In this document: positions 51,403-59,676 of the stretch, piece after piece
How positions within the stretch are numbered: position 1 is the first letter of the stretch
Layout: each line of letters opens with the position of its first letter
Assembly: GCF_010548305.1 (NCBI RefSeq)
Contig: NZ_JAAGLV010000002.1
Location: forward strand, 496,001 to 560,000
Reading direction: 5' to 3'
DNA length: 64,000 nt
Source of the DNA: Streptomyces sp. SID13031
Lineage (GTDB): Bacteria > Actinomycetota > Actinomycetes > Propionibacteriales > Kribbellaceae
The notes under the pieces: generated by a model
Told to the model about the DNA's origin: nothing
Seen by the model: the letters and a program-made list of their open reading frames with translations, nothing else
The model's database searches: none
Position numbers and translations under genes: made by a program

Positions 51403-52628
51403 ATACCTGCTGCGAGGACGGCGGCGCGGATCTCGTCCGTCGGGTCGCTCTCGTGGTAGATGCGCTCGCTCGGCTCGATGTTGTCGAGGAAGCGTTGGTA
51501 GGTGAGGGCTCCGAGTACGTGGATGAGGATGCTGATCGGAGGGAGAGCACGGAGGGGGTCGCTGCCTGGTAGGTGTTGTTGCCAGGCAGCGACCCACGTT
51601 TGGATCGCCAGGTCGCGCTTCTCCTCCGGGAGCCAGTTGGCCAGGCGTTGGAGGTCGGTGGCGGGGTGGCCGAGGTAGCTGTCGGCCCAGTCGACGATGA
51701 CCCGGTCAGTACCGTCCGAGCGCCAGTTGCCGGGGTGGAAATCGCCGTGGACCAGGGTGTTCGGGAGGCCGGCTGCTTTCAGGTCGGAGATGATGCCGGG
51801 GAGTTGGTCGCGTAGTACGTGGGCCTTCGCCAGTTCCGCGGGCGAGAGGCGCTCGCTCACTTCACCTGCCAGTAAGCGATCCAGCTCCGCCGGCAGATCC
51901 TCCGGGAGGAGCTTGGGGACGCGCAGTTCGTCGCCCGCGATGGACGCCTGTACTGCGACCCAGCGGCTGACGACGTCTTGCACGGTCGCCGGATCTGGTG
52001 TCCAGCAGTCGATTCCGGGCGCATGCGCAAGCAGCGACCATCGGTTCTCGAGGTCGACCCCGAGAACGGCCGGCGCGAGCGCGACGTCGTACTGGTGGAC
52101 GTGGTTGATGACGTCGGCATCGACACTGCAGAAGCGACCGGTCGCCTTCGCCCACGCGCCACCGCCTGCCGCAGGCAACTGGATCAGGCAGGAGAGGTTC
52201 CAGGTTTTGAACTGCATCGGCTTGCCCACATCGGCGCTTCCGATGATGCCGGTCGCCCAGTCCACGATTCGTTGCGGGCCGTCGATCTCGGCCCAGGTGG
52301 CACGCAGAGGATGCGGCTTGATGATGTCCGGCCAGTCGGGACGCGGCGTCAGATCGAGTACGCCGGGACGCGGCTCGCCCGCCGCCTGGACGTGGAACAC
52401 GACTCGCCCGCCGCGCATCGTCCACGCGCTGTCGGCGGATACCAGGCGCAGTACGAACGTCGGTACTCCGAGCAGTTCGTCGAGGTGCCGGGTGATGCCC
52501 TCGACCTCCGACCACCACGGCCGGTCCACCTCGAAGGCCGGCACCATTCCGGCGTACCGGTCCCCGACGCTGACGAGCGCCTCCACGGTCATGGTCTCGG
52601 GCAGTGGCTCAGACAGTGGCTCAGACAC
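51399..52628 (-). CDS. aminoglycoside phosphotransferase (APH)-family protein
   Basis: A 409-residue kinase-fold protein. The catalytic loop is LVHGDFHPGNWRSDG, and the metal-binding Asp is in VIVDWADSYLGHPATDL. The first about 120 residues are less typical. I chose GTG 52628, which overlaps the tyrS stop, rather than the frame to 52706 whose first 26 residues are a Ser/Pro run inside tyrS; ATG 52592 is also possible. The family phosphorylates small hydroxyl compounds; the substrate cannot be inferred. It is co-oriented with tyrS. Confidence 0.8.
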   Translation of the reverse strand: MSEPLSEPLPETMTVEALVSVGDRYAGMVPAFEVDRPWWSEVEGITRHLDELLGVPTFVLRLVSADSAWTMRGGRVVFHVQAAGEPRPGVLDLTPRPDWPDIIKPHPLRATWAEIDGPQRIVDWATGIIGSADVGKPMQFKTWNLSCLIQLPAAGGGAWAKATGRFCSVDADVINHVHQYDVALAPAVLGVDLENRWSLLAHAPGIDCWTPDPATVQDVVSRWVAVQASIAGDELRVPKLLPEDLPAELDRLLAGEVSERLSPAELAKAHVLRDQLPGIISDLKAAGLPNTLVHGDFHPGNWRSDGTDRVIVDWADSYLGHPATDLQRLANWLPEEKRDLAIQTWVAAWQQHLPGSDPLRALPPISILIHVLGALTYQRFLDNIEPSERIYHESDPTDEIRAAVLAAGI

Positions 52629-53829
52629 GGGCCCGGACGATCCGGTGGAAGGTGCGGGCGCCGGAGCGGAGGGTGAGGGCCCGGTCGAGGAGGACGCGTC
52701 GGTCATGGCTGAGCACTTTCTGATCGTCGATCGAGACAGCTCCCTGGTGGATCAGGCGGCGGAGTTCGGAGTTGCTCAGCTCAGGACGCGCGGCCTGCAG
52801 CAACTCCAGAACGGTTGGTTGCGACGTCTCCACTGTCACCTCCGGAAGGTCGGTCGGGATGCTGCGATGGCTGAACTGCTCGGCGAACGCCACCCGTTCG
52901 GCCTTGGCGACGTTCGCGCCGTGGTAGCGGGTCACCACCGCGGCGGCTAGCTTCAGCTTGGCGTCGCGGGCCGCCGGACCGCCGTGCGCGACGGCCTCGC
53001 CGAGCGCGGCGACGACGTCCGGCGGAAGTTCGGTGTAGACGTGTGCGTAGGTCTGGACAAGGGGGTCCGGCAGGCTCATCAGCTTGCCGAACTTGTCCTT
53101 CGGAGTATCCGTCAAAGCGATGTAGTTGTTGAGTGATTTAGATTGCTTCGGCCCGCCGTCGATCCCCGGCGTGATCGTCGTGATGACGACTGCCTGCGAC
53201 GGAGCGCCCAGCCGCTGCTGGAAGTGCCGGCCGAGCTGCTCGTTGAAGAGCTGGTCCGACCCGACGATGGTGAGATCGCTGTCCATCGCGAAGCTGTCGT
53301 AGCCCTGCAGTACCGGGTAGATCAGTTCGTGCAGCGCGATCTCCCGCCCAGCGGCGACCCGATCGCGGAACATGTCCCGCGCCATCAGCTGCGCCTGCGT
53401 GACCTGGCTGAACAACCCGAGCAGGGTCGCGACCTCCATCGAGCCGTACCACTCGGAGTTCCGGCGTACTTCGAAGAGCTCCGGCTCGGTCCGCAGAACG
53501 AGTGAGACCTGGTCGAGGAACGACGCCGCATTCGCTTCGATCTGCGCGGGCGTGAGCGTCGGGCGCGTCTCGGAGCGGCCGGTCGGGTCGCCGATCCTGG
53601 TGGTCAGGTCGCCGAGCAGGAAGACCACCTGGTGACCGAGGTCCTGCAACTGGCGCATCATCCACAGGTTGACGGCGTGCCCCAGATGGAGATCGGGCGC
53701 GGTGCAGTCGACGCCGTACTTGATCCGCAGTTTGCGACCGGACGTGAGCCGCTCGATCAGGTCGTCCTCGCCGATGATCGCGTCGGTCGTCCGCCGCAGC
53801 CGCTCGAGCACGGCCGGTACTTCGTTCAT
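52621..53829 (-). CDS. tyrS: tyrosyl-tRNA synthetase, TyrZ type
   Basis: A 402-residue class I synthetase. The HIGH motif reads HLGH in APDLHLGHAVNLWMMRQL, and the KMSKS motif reads KQSKS. The tyrosine site has YDSFAMDSDLTIVGSDQLFN. A C-terminal S4 RNA-binding domain (SNSELRRLIHQGAVSIDDQKV) is present. The sequence is of the second, TyrZ-like type rather than the usual actinobacterial TyrRS, so it may be an extra copy. It lies between two phosphotransferase genes and is preceded by a structured leader with a terminator-like hairpin and an 18-codon frame. Confidence 0.9.
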   Translation of the reverse strand: MNEVPAVLERLRRTTDAIIGEDDLIERLTSGRKLRIKYGVDCTAPDLHLGHAVNLWMMRQLQDLGHQVVFLLGDLTTRIGDPTGRSETRPTLTPAQIEANAASFLDQVSLVLRTEPELFEVRRNSEWYGSMEVATLLGLFSQVTQAQLMARDMFRDRVAAGREIALHELIYPVLQGYDSFAMDSDLTIVGSDQLFNEQLGRHFQQRLGAPSQAVVITTITPGIDGGPKQSKSLNNYIALTDTPKDKFGKLMSLPDPLVQTYAHVYTELPPDVVAALGEAVAHGGPAARDAKLKLAAAVVTRYHGANVAKAERVAFAEQFSHRSIPTDLPEVTVETSQPTVLELLQAARPELSNSELRRLIHQGAVSIDDQKVLSHDRRVLLDRALTLRSGARTFHRIVRARV

Positions 53830-53885
53830 GTGGTTCCTCTCAAGGGCGAAGAGGCACCCGGGTCAAGCGCCTCCGGCAACGGGAA

Positions 53886-53914
53886 GAGGCAGGAACCATG
53901 ACGGTTCCTGCCTC
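53886..53914 (-). terminator. terminator/attenuator hairpin in the tyrS leader
   Basis: On the minus strand GAGGCAGGAACC and GGTTCCTGCCTC form a perfect 12-bp stem with a 5-base loop, followed by TTCCCGTT, 56 bases before the tyrS ATG. The GAGGC of its left arm can also pair with GCCTC just upstream, so two structures exclude each other. Confidence 0.65.
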
Positions 53915-53917
53915 GGA

Positions 53918-53963
53918 GGCTCTGGGCGAAGCGAACTACAGCAGGCCGGCTCGTCCCAGAGCC
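53918..53963 (-). promoter_or_regulatory. leader RNA stem upstream of the tyrS attenuator
   Basis: On the minus strand GGCTCTGGG pairs with CCCAGAGCC across 28 bases. An alternative hairpin CCGGCTC/GAGCCGG uses part of the same left arm. Mutually exclusive stems before a terminator are the usual layout of attenuation. Confidence 0.5.
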
Positions 53964-53992
53964 GGTCGATACTGCGCGAATCGCTTGATCAC
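53936..53992 (-). CDS. candidate tyrS leader peptide
   Basis: An 18-codon frame, MIKRFAQYRPALGRAGLL, begins with a GTG that overlaps the stop of the upstream phosphotransferase gene (GTGA) and has AAAAGG beside it. It contains one tyrosine codon, the rare TAT, at codon 8, just before the first leader stem. Slow translation there could favour one leader fold. It has not been shown to be translated. Confidence 0.45.
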   Translation of the reverse strand: MIKRFAQYRPALGRAGLL

Positions 53993-55083
53993 CTTTTGAG
54001 GCTAACAGCCCCGAGCTCGACCAGGTACCGAGTTAGTTCCAGTCGCTGATCCACCAGCCGGGCCAGCTCGTCCGTCACCGGTTCGGCCAGCCGGTCCAGC
54101 GGCAACGACATGAACGCGTTCCGAAGGACCAGTGCGCCGTCCAGACCGGCCCGTACTTCGTCCTCGCTGATGTTGCCACGGCCTTCTGCCACCAGGCCGG
54201 CGTGATAGCGGGGGATCACCAGCTCACGCAGCTCGGCCAGCTCGTCGACCGAGAGGTCACCGGAGTGCGCGCGACCGATCAGCAGCTGCCCGAGATCATC
54301 GCCGGCGGCGACGAACCCGCTCAGCGACCAGTCGATCCCGACGAAGGTGTCCGGGGCATCGGCCGGTACGAGCAGGTTCTGCGGGCAGGCGTCCCCGTGG
54401 CTCATCAGCTGCGGGCGCTGCGCGAGTTCGTGCAGCGACTGCGGGATCCGGCCGGCCAGCTCGATCAGGTCGTCGCGAAGCCGTGACCCGGCCAGGAGCG
54501 GATGCTTCCAGGTCTGCGGAGCGAGCAGCGGCGGCAGCGCGAACTGCTCGACGAAGCCAGTGACCATCAGCCTGGTCAACCGCCCGGGCGACCGGTCGGC
54601 AGCGGGTGGCAACGCATCGTTCCTCGTCAGCCTGACGTTCAGGCGGCCGAGGAGTTCCGCGGCGCGTCCGTAGCGCTCGCGGTCCCATGGCAGTTCCGTA
54701 GTACGGACGTCTTCGAGCACCATCACCAGGTGGTCGTCGTCCAGTAGGTCGACGCGGTACAGCGCCGGCAGGCGAAGTTCGGTGGGTAGCGAGTAGGTGA
54801 GGCCGTCCAGGTAGACGTCTGCTTCGTACCGCCAAAGGTCGCCCGCCAGTGCCATCGCCCGGAACTCGCCGGGCAGCAGGTCGAGCGGAGGCCACCGCTT
54901 GTACGACCGCAGCACCTTGACGAACCTCGAGTCATCGCCGAGCCGCAGCCGGTACAGGCCGGCGGTGGTCGGCGAGTTCGCCGCGTACTCGACCTCCTCG
55001 AGCGTCCATCCGGTCATGCCCCACCCAGGTAGCCGGCGGGCCAGGCGTTGCGTCAGCTCTGAATCCTTCGTGCTCCTCTTCAC
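53989..55083 (-). CDS. phosphotransferase-family (APH/choline kinase fold) protein
   Basis: A 364-residue kinase-fold protein. The catalytic loop is LMSHGDACPQNLLVP, and the metal Asp is in FVGIDWSLSGFVAAGDDLG. The N-lobe has AGLYRLRLGDDSRFVKVL, with the ATP-binding Lys. I chose GTG 55083, preceded by AAAGG, over the ATG at 55119. It is upstream of the tyrS leader in the same direction. Substrate unknown. Confidence 0.78.
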   Translation of the reverse strand: MKRSTKDSELTQRLARRLPGWGMTGWTLEEVEYAANSPTTAGLYRLRLGDDSRFVKVLRSYKRWPPLDLLPGEFRAMALAGDLWRYEADVYLDGLTYSLPTELRLPALYRVDLLDDDHLVMVLEDVRTTELPWDRERYGRAAELLGRLNVRLTRNDALPPAADRSPGRLTRLMVTGFVEQFALPPLLAPQTWKHPLLAGSRLRDDLIELAGRIPQSLHELAQRPQLMSHGDACPQNLLVPADAPDTFVGIDWSLSGFVAAGDDLGQLLIGRAHSGDLSVDELAELRELVIPRYHAGLVAEGRGNISEDEVRAGLDGALVLRNAFMSLPLDRLAEPVTDELARLVDQRLELTRYLVELGAVSLKR

Positions 55084-55159
55084 CTGACCTTTGTAGGTGG
55101 CGGGCAGGGGGCAGGGCATCGGTAGTGGTTGCCCATCTTGAAGCGGTTAGGCTCAACGG

Positions 55160-55750
55160 ATGGAGACGGAGCGGGTGGTTCTGGTCGACGAGTCCGGCCG
55201 GGCGATCGGGACCGAGGACAAGGCGACGGTGCATCACGCCGAGACGCCGCTGCACCTCGCGTTCTCCAGCTACGTGTTCGATGCGCGTGGGCGGGTGCTG
55301 CTGACTCAGCGGGCGTTCTGCAAGCGCACCTGGCCGGGCGTGTGGACCAACAGTTGTTGTGGTCATCCGCTGCCGGGTGAGTCGCTGGAATCCGCCGTAC
55401 GGCGTCGGCTGGCCGATGAGCTCGGGCTGGTCGCGGCCACGGTGGAGCTGGTACTTCCCGAGTTCCGGTATCGCGCGGAGATGCCCGACGGCATCGTCGA
55501 GAACGAGTTGTGCCCGGTGTTCCGCGTCACGGCTGCGGGGGAGCCGGTGGCCAACGAGACCGAGGTGGCGACGTACGAGTGGGTCGAGTGGTCGGAGGTC
55601 GCATTGCGGACCGATCTGTCGCCCTGGTGCGTACTGCAGTTGACCGAGCTGACCACGCTCGGGCCGCGACCGCTGGAGTGGCCGGTCGCCGATTCCGGGC
55701 GGCTGCCCGCGGCGGCCCAATTGGGCACCTCTGGGCAGGTTGATAGGTAG
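55160..55750 (+). CDS. idi: isopentenyl-diphosphate delta-isomerase, type I
   Basis: A 196-residue Nudix-fold isomerase that interconverts IPP and DMAPP for isoprenoid synthesis. The catalytic Cys is in [14 protein letters not shown], and the catalytic Glu is in [12 protein letters not shown]. The metal ligands are in [17 protein letters not shown] and ADELGL. The N-terminus [17 protein letters not shown] is typical. It stands alone, with no carotenoid or MEP gene beside it. It is divergent from the phosphotransferase gene. Confidence 0.94.
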   Translation: METERVVLVDESGRAIGTEDKATVHHAETPLHLAFSSYVFDARGRVLLTQRAFCKRTWPGVWTNSCCGHPLPGESLESAVRRRLADELGLVAATVELVLPEFRYRAEMPDGIVENELCPVFRVTAAGEPVANETEVATYEWVEWSEVALRTDLSPWCVLQLTELTTLGPRPLEWPVADSGRLPAAAQLGTSGQVDR

Positions 55751-55816
55751 GGCTTACCGATGCCCCGGTAGGTGGTTCACCCGAACTCTGGAGAGGAGAC
55801 CAGAGGAGGGTTAGGG

Positions 55817-56374
55817 ATGACACCGGGGGACGCAGAGTCTTTGGGGGCACGGTTCCAGCGCGGGGAGGATGCCGCGCTGCACGAGATGTACCAGCAGTAC
55901 GCAGGTCCGATGTTCGTGACCGCGATCAGCCTGCTCGGCGATCGCGAGCAGGCAGCGGACGCCGTCCAGCGCGCGTTCGTGCAGGCATGGCGGGCGGCCG
56001 ACGGATTTGATCCTGAGCGCGAACTGAAGCCGTGGCTGTACGCGATCACGCGGCGCGCGGCTGTCGACGTGTATCGGCGCGAGCGGCGTACGGCGAATCA
56101 GGTATCGCTACAGGTGGTCCGCGAACTGTCGGACGAGGGACCGTCGATGGAGCGCATCTGGCGCTCCTGGCAGGTTCGTGACGCGGTCCGCCGACTCCGC
56201 GCGGAGGAGCGCGAAGTGCTGGAGTTGGCCTACTACCACGGCTACACCCAGACAGAGGTCGCAGCCGAACTCGGCCTGCCCCTCGGCACAGTCAAAAGCC
56301 GAACCGCCCGAGCCCAGCGCCGCCTGGCCGACCTGCTCTCCCACCTCCGCGAACCCACCGCCGTAGCGAGTTGA
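55817..56374 (+). CDS. ECF RNA polymerase sigma factor
   Basis: A 185-residue sigma-70 family factor. Region 2 is MYQQYAGPMFVTAISLLGD, then QAADAVQRAFVQAWRAAD and LKPWLYAITRRAAVDVYRR. Region 4 is EEREVLELAYYHGYTQTEVA, then LGLPLGTVKSRTARAQRRL. GAGGAGGG precedes the ATG at 55817. No anti-sigma gene follows; the next gene, panE, is on the other strand. It is SigK/SigL-like in outline, and its regulator must be encoded elsewhere or be absent. Confidence 0.9.
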   Translation: MTPGDAESLGARFQRGEDAALHEMYQQYAGPMFVTAISLLGDREQAADAVQRAFVQAWRAADGFDPERELKPWLYAITRRAAVDVYRRERRTANQVSLQVVRELSDEGPSMERIWRSWQVRDAVRRLRAEEREVLELAYYHGYTQTEVAAELGLPLGTVKSRTARAQRRLADLLSHLREPTAVAS

Positions 56375-56393
56375 GGGACAGCTGAGAAGCGGT

Positions 56394-57389
56394 TCAGGCG
56401 GAGATGAGGCTGAGCAGTTCGGGGCCGGGGATCGCCGTGGATCGGCCGGTTTCGGCTGCTCGGATCAAATCGACCAGCTTGGTGTTGATCGGGGCGGTGC
56501 GACCCAGCGACTCGGCCAGGCGGATCACCTCGCCGTTCAGGTAGTCGATCTCGGTACGGCGGCCGGCCTGGAGGTCTTCCCACATCGAGGTGCGGGCGTG
56601 CGGGTCGATGGCGAGCATCTTGCTGGCCAGGCGCTTGAAGAGGAAGTCCGGTAGGCGCAGTACGGCCGGCATGCGGTGAGCTGGCAAGGCGGTGAGTTGG
56701 GCCGGGGTGATTCCGGCAGCCTTCAGGAGGGAGAGGGTCTCGCTCTGGGCGGCGGCCAGGCAGCGGCGGTAGGAGCGCTGGGCCAGTTCGTCGCGCAGGG
56801 GGAGATCGGACAGTGCGTTGACCGGGTTGTTGAGGTTGAGCAGCAGCTTCGCCCACTGGACCGGCAGGATCTCGTCGTGCTGCTTCAGCGGGAGCCCGGC
56901 CCGCTCGAAGGCCGCCTGATAAGGCGAAAGGGCAGCATTCTTCTGTACGTCGAGCGCGCCCTCGGTCCCTTGGTGGAACGCACCGCCACCGCGGTTGAGC
57001 ACGCTGAACGGAACCATCCCGGTCAGCACGGTGTGCTCCGGCAACCGCTCCTGCAGCACCTCGCCGTTGCGGAGGCCGTTCTGGAAGCTCACCACCGTCG
57101 CCCCCGGCTTGAGCACCGCCTTGAGCTCCTCGGCGGCCGTCGCCGTACCGGCCGACTTCACCGTGACGAGCACGAGATCGGCCTCAGCAGCCGCAGCCGG
57201 CGTCGTCTCGTACCGAACAGCCGGTACTACGAGGTCCGCGCCGAGGTAGTCGGTCAGGTGCAGCCCATGCTCGGCCAGCTCACCGGCGAGCCGCTGCCGC
57301 CCGATGAACACAACCTCCGCTCCACCGGACACCAACCGCCCGCCGACATAACAGCCGATCCCACCCGCGCCATACACCGCAATCGTCAC
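56394..57389 (-). CDS. panE: 2-dehydropantoate 2-reductase
   Basis: A 331-residue NADPH-dependent reductase of pantothenate (CoA) synthesis. It begins MTIAVYGAGGIGCYVGGRLV (Rossmann GAGGIG). It has LVLVTVKSAGTATAAEEL, FQNGLRNGE and the catalytic Lys in LPVQWAKLLLNLNNPVNAL. The C-terminal ApbA_C domain has TSMWEDLQAGRRTEIDYLNG. A paralogue of unknown ketoacid specificity is possible. It is convergent with the sigma factor gene. Confidence 0.87.
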   Translation of the reverse strand: MTIAVYGAGGIGCYVGGRLVSGGAEVVFIGRQRLAGELAEHGLHLTDYLGADLVVPAVRYETTPAAAAEADLVLVTVKSAGTATAAEELKAVLKPGATVVSFQNGLRNGEVLQERLPEHTVLTGMVPFSVLNRGGGAFHQGTEGALDVQKNAALSPYQAAFERAGLPLKQHDEILPVQWAKLLLNLNNPVNALSDLPLRDELAQRSYRRCLAAAQSETLSLLKAAGITPAQLTALPAHRMPAVLRLPDFLFKRLASKMLAIDPHARTSMWEDLQAGRRTEIDYLNGEVIRLAESLGRTAPINTKLVDLIRAAETGRSTAIPGPELLSLISA

Positions 57390-57428
57390 AACAACCGCCT
57401 CCTCCTCACCAAATCAGCCAGCCACCAC

Positions 57429-57896
57429 TCATACAACCGGATCAACGCGGATCAAGGTTCGATCGGGCAGGGGTGTCGTCTCGCCGGTGAGTTGCTGGAG
57501 TATCGCCCACAGCTGGTCGAAGCGGTCGCGTCCGAGGTCGCGTTCCCAGTTGTCGAGTACGTCGGCGATCGCGTCGTGGAGTTGCCGCTCCAGCCTGCGG
57601 CCGGCCGTGGTCAGCCGGAGCCGGCGTGCCCTCGTGTCGGTCGGATCCGGCTGGCGCACCAGGTAGCCGTGCCGCTCCAGGTGCGTGACGAGCTCGTGCA
57701 TCGACTGCTTCGTCATCCCGGCGTGCGCCGCGAGCTCGGCCGTGTGCGACCCGTCGATCCCACCGAACCTGAACAGCTGCACGTGAGCCGGCCGCAACGC
57801 GGGATGCCGTGGCCCTACCTCGGCCAGTACCGCCGCCAGCGCCTGGTCGAAGGCCACCCGCAGCAGCCCGAAGTACCGGGGGATCTCTGTTGACAT
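57429..57896 (-). CDS. MarR-family transcriptional regulator
   Basis: A 155-residue winged-helix regulator. The recognition helix is AELAAHAGMTKQSMHELVTHL and the wing is RHGYLVRQPDPTDTRARRL. It is divergent from the O-methyltransferase gene. Two related 13-bp palindromes lie in the 54-base intergenic region, so it most likely represses itself and that gene. Confidence 0.9.
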   Translation of the reverse strand: MSTEIPRYFGLLRVAFDQALAAVLAEVGPRHPALRPAHVQLFRFGGIDGSHTAELAAHAGMTKQSMHELVTHLERHGYLVRQPDPTDTRARRLRLTTAGRRLERQLHDAIADVLDNWERDLGRDRFDQLWAILQQLTGETTPLPDRTLIRVDPVV

Positions 57897-57901
57897 GAAG
57901 G

Positions 57902-57914
57902 TCAGGCTACCTTA
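57902..57914. promoter_or_regulatory. MarR operator, site 1
   Basis: TCAGGCTACCTTA differs by one base from the symmetrical TCAGG-N3-CCTGA. It is 22 bp centre to centre from site 2, on the same helical face. Together the sites form a perfect 12-base inverted repeat (57901-57912 with 57926-57937). Confidence 0.7.
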
Positions 57915-57923
57915 CCGTCATGG

Positions 57924-57936
57924 TCAGGTAGCCTGA
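57924..57936. promoter_or_regulatory. MarR operator, site 2
   Basis: TCAGGTAGCCTGA is a perfect TCAGG-N3-CCTGA palindrome, 15 bases before the GTG of the O-methyltransferase gene. Confidence 0.7.
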
Positions 57937-57950
57937 CTCTAGGGGGAAGC

Positions 57951-58943
57951 GTGGTAACACCGAGGCAGCAGTTGATGGAGTACTTGACGGCGAAGTGGGT
58001 GCCGCCGGTGCTCGCCGCCCTGGCCGAGCTGGGCGTGGCCGACGAGCTCGCGGAGAAGCCTTGCGCGGTCGAAGACTTGGCGGAACGGGTCGGCGCGCAA
58101 CCGCGACCGCTCTACCGGCTGCTGCGTGCGGCGGCGAGTGTCGGCGTGTTCCGCGAGAACGCCGATGGGCACTTCGAGCTGACGGAGACCGCGGAGCTGC
58201 TGCGTGCCGACGTGCCCGGCTCGTTGCGGTCGGCGGCGATGATGTTCGGCCTGGAGCCGTTCTGGTCGCCGTACGCGCAGATCGTGCATACCGCGCGGAC
58301 GGGTGAGCCCGCGTTCGACCGGATCTACGGCAAGAGCATCTACCAATACCTGCAGGAGAATCCGGGTGAGGCGCAGATCTTCGGCGCCGCGGCGGCGGGC
58401 TTCCACGGCCAGGCGCTCGCGCCGATCGTCGCGTCCTACGACTTCTCGAAGTACGGCGAGGTCGTGGACGTCGGTGGTGGTTCGGGAGGTCTGCTCGTCG
58501 AGCTGCTCAAGGCCTATCCGGAGATGCGCGGCGTGCTGTTCGAGCTACCGGAGGTGCTCCCGGCGGCCGATGAGGTCTTCATCGCCAACGGTCTGCAAGG
58601 TCGGGTCGAATTGGTCGCCGGTGACTTCTTCGCGGAAGTCCCGCCCGCCGACGCCTATTTGATCAAGAGTTGCGTGCACAACTTCGACGACGAGCGCGCG
58701 ATCGAGCTGCTCCGCGTACTACGGCGCGGTGGCGCGCCGGTGTTGCTGGTGGAGACGATGATCCCCGCGGGCAACGAGCCGCACTACTCGAAGTTCGACG
58801 ATGTCGAGATGATGGTGATTGCCGGCGGCAACGACCGTACGGAGGTGGAGTGGGCGGCGCTGGTGGCCGCTGCCGGCTTCCGGCCCAGCCGGGTGGTCCG
58901 CTGTGACGATCGGTTCTCCCTACTGGAGGCGATCCCCGCCTGA
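57951..58943 (+). CDS. O-methyltransferase with dimerisation domain (acetylserotonin-type family)
   Basis: A 330-residue methyltransferase. The N-terminal winged-helix dimerisation domain has LAELGVADELAEKPCAVEDLA and RLLRAAASVGVF. The SAM domain has EVVDVGGGSGGLLVELLKAY, FELPEVLPAADEVF, VELVAGDFFAEVPPADAYLI and the catalytic-region IKSCVHNFDDERAIELLRVL. Such enzymes methylate phenolic hydroxyls of natural products or xenobiotics. It is probably MarR-controlled through the twin operators. Its 3' end overlaps the convergent TetR gene by 24 bases. Confidence 0.9.
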   Translation: MVTPRQQLMEYLTAKWVPPVLAALAELGVADELAEKPCAVEDLAERVGAQPRPLYRLLRAAASVGVFRENADGHFELTETAELLRADVPGSLRSAAMMFGLEPFWSPYAQIVHTARTGEPAFDRIYGKSIYQYLQENPGEAQIFGAAAAGFHGQALAPIVASYDFSKYGEVVDVGGGSGGLLVELLKAYPEMRGVLFELPEVLPAADEVFIANGLQGRVELVAGDFFAEVPPADAYLIKSCVHNFDDERAIELLRVLRRGGAPVLLVETMIPAGNEPHYSKFDDVEMMVIAGGNDRTEVEWAALVAAAGFRPSRVVRCDDRFSLLEAIPA

Positions 58944-59594
58944 GTCGGAGTCGGCCTGGCCGATCAAGAGGTCGGTGAGGGTGTTGCCGAGCCAGGTTTC
59001 GTACTGGTCCCAGGTCCAGCCGCGTTCGTTGACCAGGCGGTGGGCCAGGTCGGAGCCGTTGATCGACCAGAGCTGGTCGGCCGCGGTGTCGGTGTCCAGG
59101 CCGGTGCGCAGGCCGAACTTCTCTGCGAGGCGCCCCGCCATGTAGTGGCAGCCGAACTCGAGCTCGGCGTCGAGGGTCTTCAGGTACTCCGTCAGATCCC
59201 GGTCGCCCGTCGCTGCCTGGGCGCGGGCCATCCGGATCAACGGCGTGGTCCGCTCGGAGATCTGCCGGGCCAGTGAGGCGTACAGCAGGAGGCATTGCCG
59301 CGGATCGGTGGCGGCCCCGATCGCCTGGTAGACCGGCCGGTCGACCATCGGGATCGGCTCGTCGTCGCCGGCCAGTGCGACGTCGTACACCGCCTTCAGG
59401 ACGGCGGGCTTGCCGCCGATCACGTTGTAGACCGTCTGCACGCTCACGCCGGCCTCCGTGGCGATCGCCGCCAGCGTCGTCCCGAGATACCCACGATCGA
59501 GGAACAGCGCCCCGGCGGCGGTCAGGATCCGGGTGCGCGCGAGCTCGGTCTGCTCGCCGCGCAGGGCGCTGGAGTAGCGGCGCTTCTCGGTCAC
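58920..59594 (-). CDS. TetR-family transcriptional regulator
   Basis: A 224-residue TetR protein. The HTH is LTAAGALFLDRGYLGTTLA, then AIATEAGVSVQTVYNVIGGK. The C-terminal domain is not specific. It is divergent from the VOC gene at 59677; AACTA and TAGTT half sites (59634-59651) lie between them. It likely controls that gene. Confidence 0.88.
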   Translation of the reverse strand: MTEKRRYSSALRGEQTELARTRILTAAGALFLDRGYLGTTLAAIATEAGVSVQTVYNVIGGKPAVLKAVYDVALAGDDEPIPMVDRPVYQAIGAATDPRQCLLLYASLARQISERTTPLIRMARAQAATGDRDLTEYLKTLDAELEFGCHYMAGRLAEKFGLRTGLDTDTAADQLWSINGSDLAHRLVNERGWTWDQYETWLGNTLTDLLIGQADSDSGGDRLQ

Positions 59595-59676
59595 GGTGAC
59601 AAACTCCTTGACAGTTCGTTGGAATCAGCTTCAAACTAATTGCATGTAGTTCAACTCTACGATTTCGGGGGACCGG

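Noticed and set aside
53830..53988. T-box riboswitch before tyrS
   Set aside because: No T-box sequence (GGUGGNACC-like) or specifier loop was seen; the leader-peptide layout fits better.
55773..55795. PHO box upstream of the ECF sigma gene (GTTCACC at 55774)
   Set aside because: Only one unit matches and no 11-base repetition follows.
59634..59651. AACTA...TAGTT as a firm TetR operator
   Set aside because: The arms are only five bases long and the outer bases are not symmetrical; it is mentioned only in the TetR entry.
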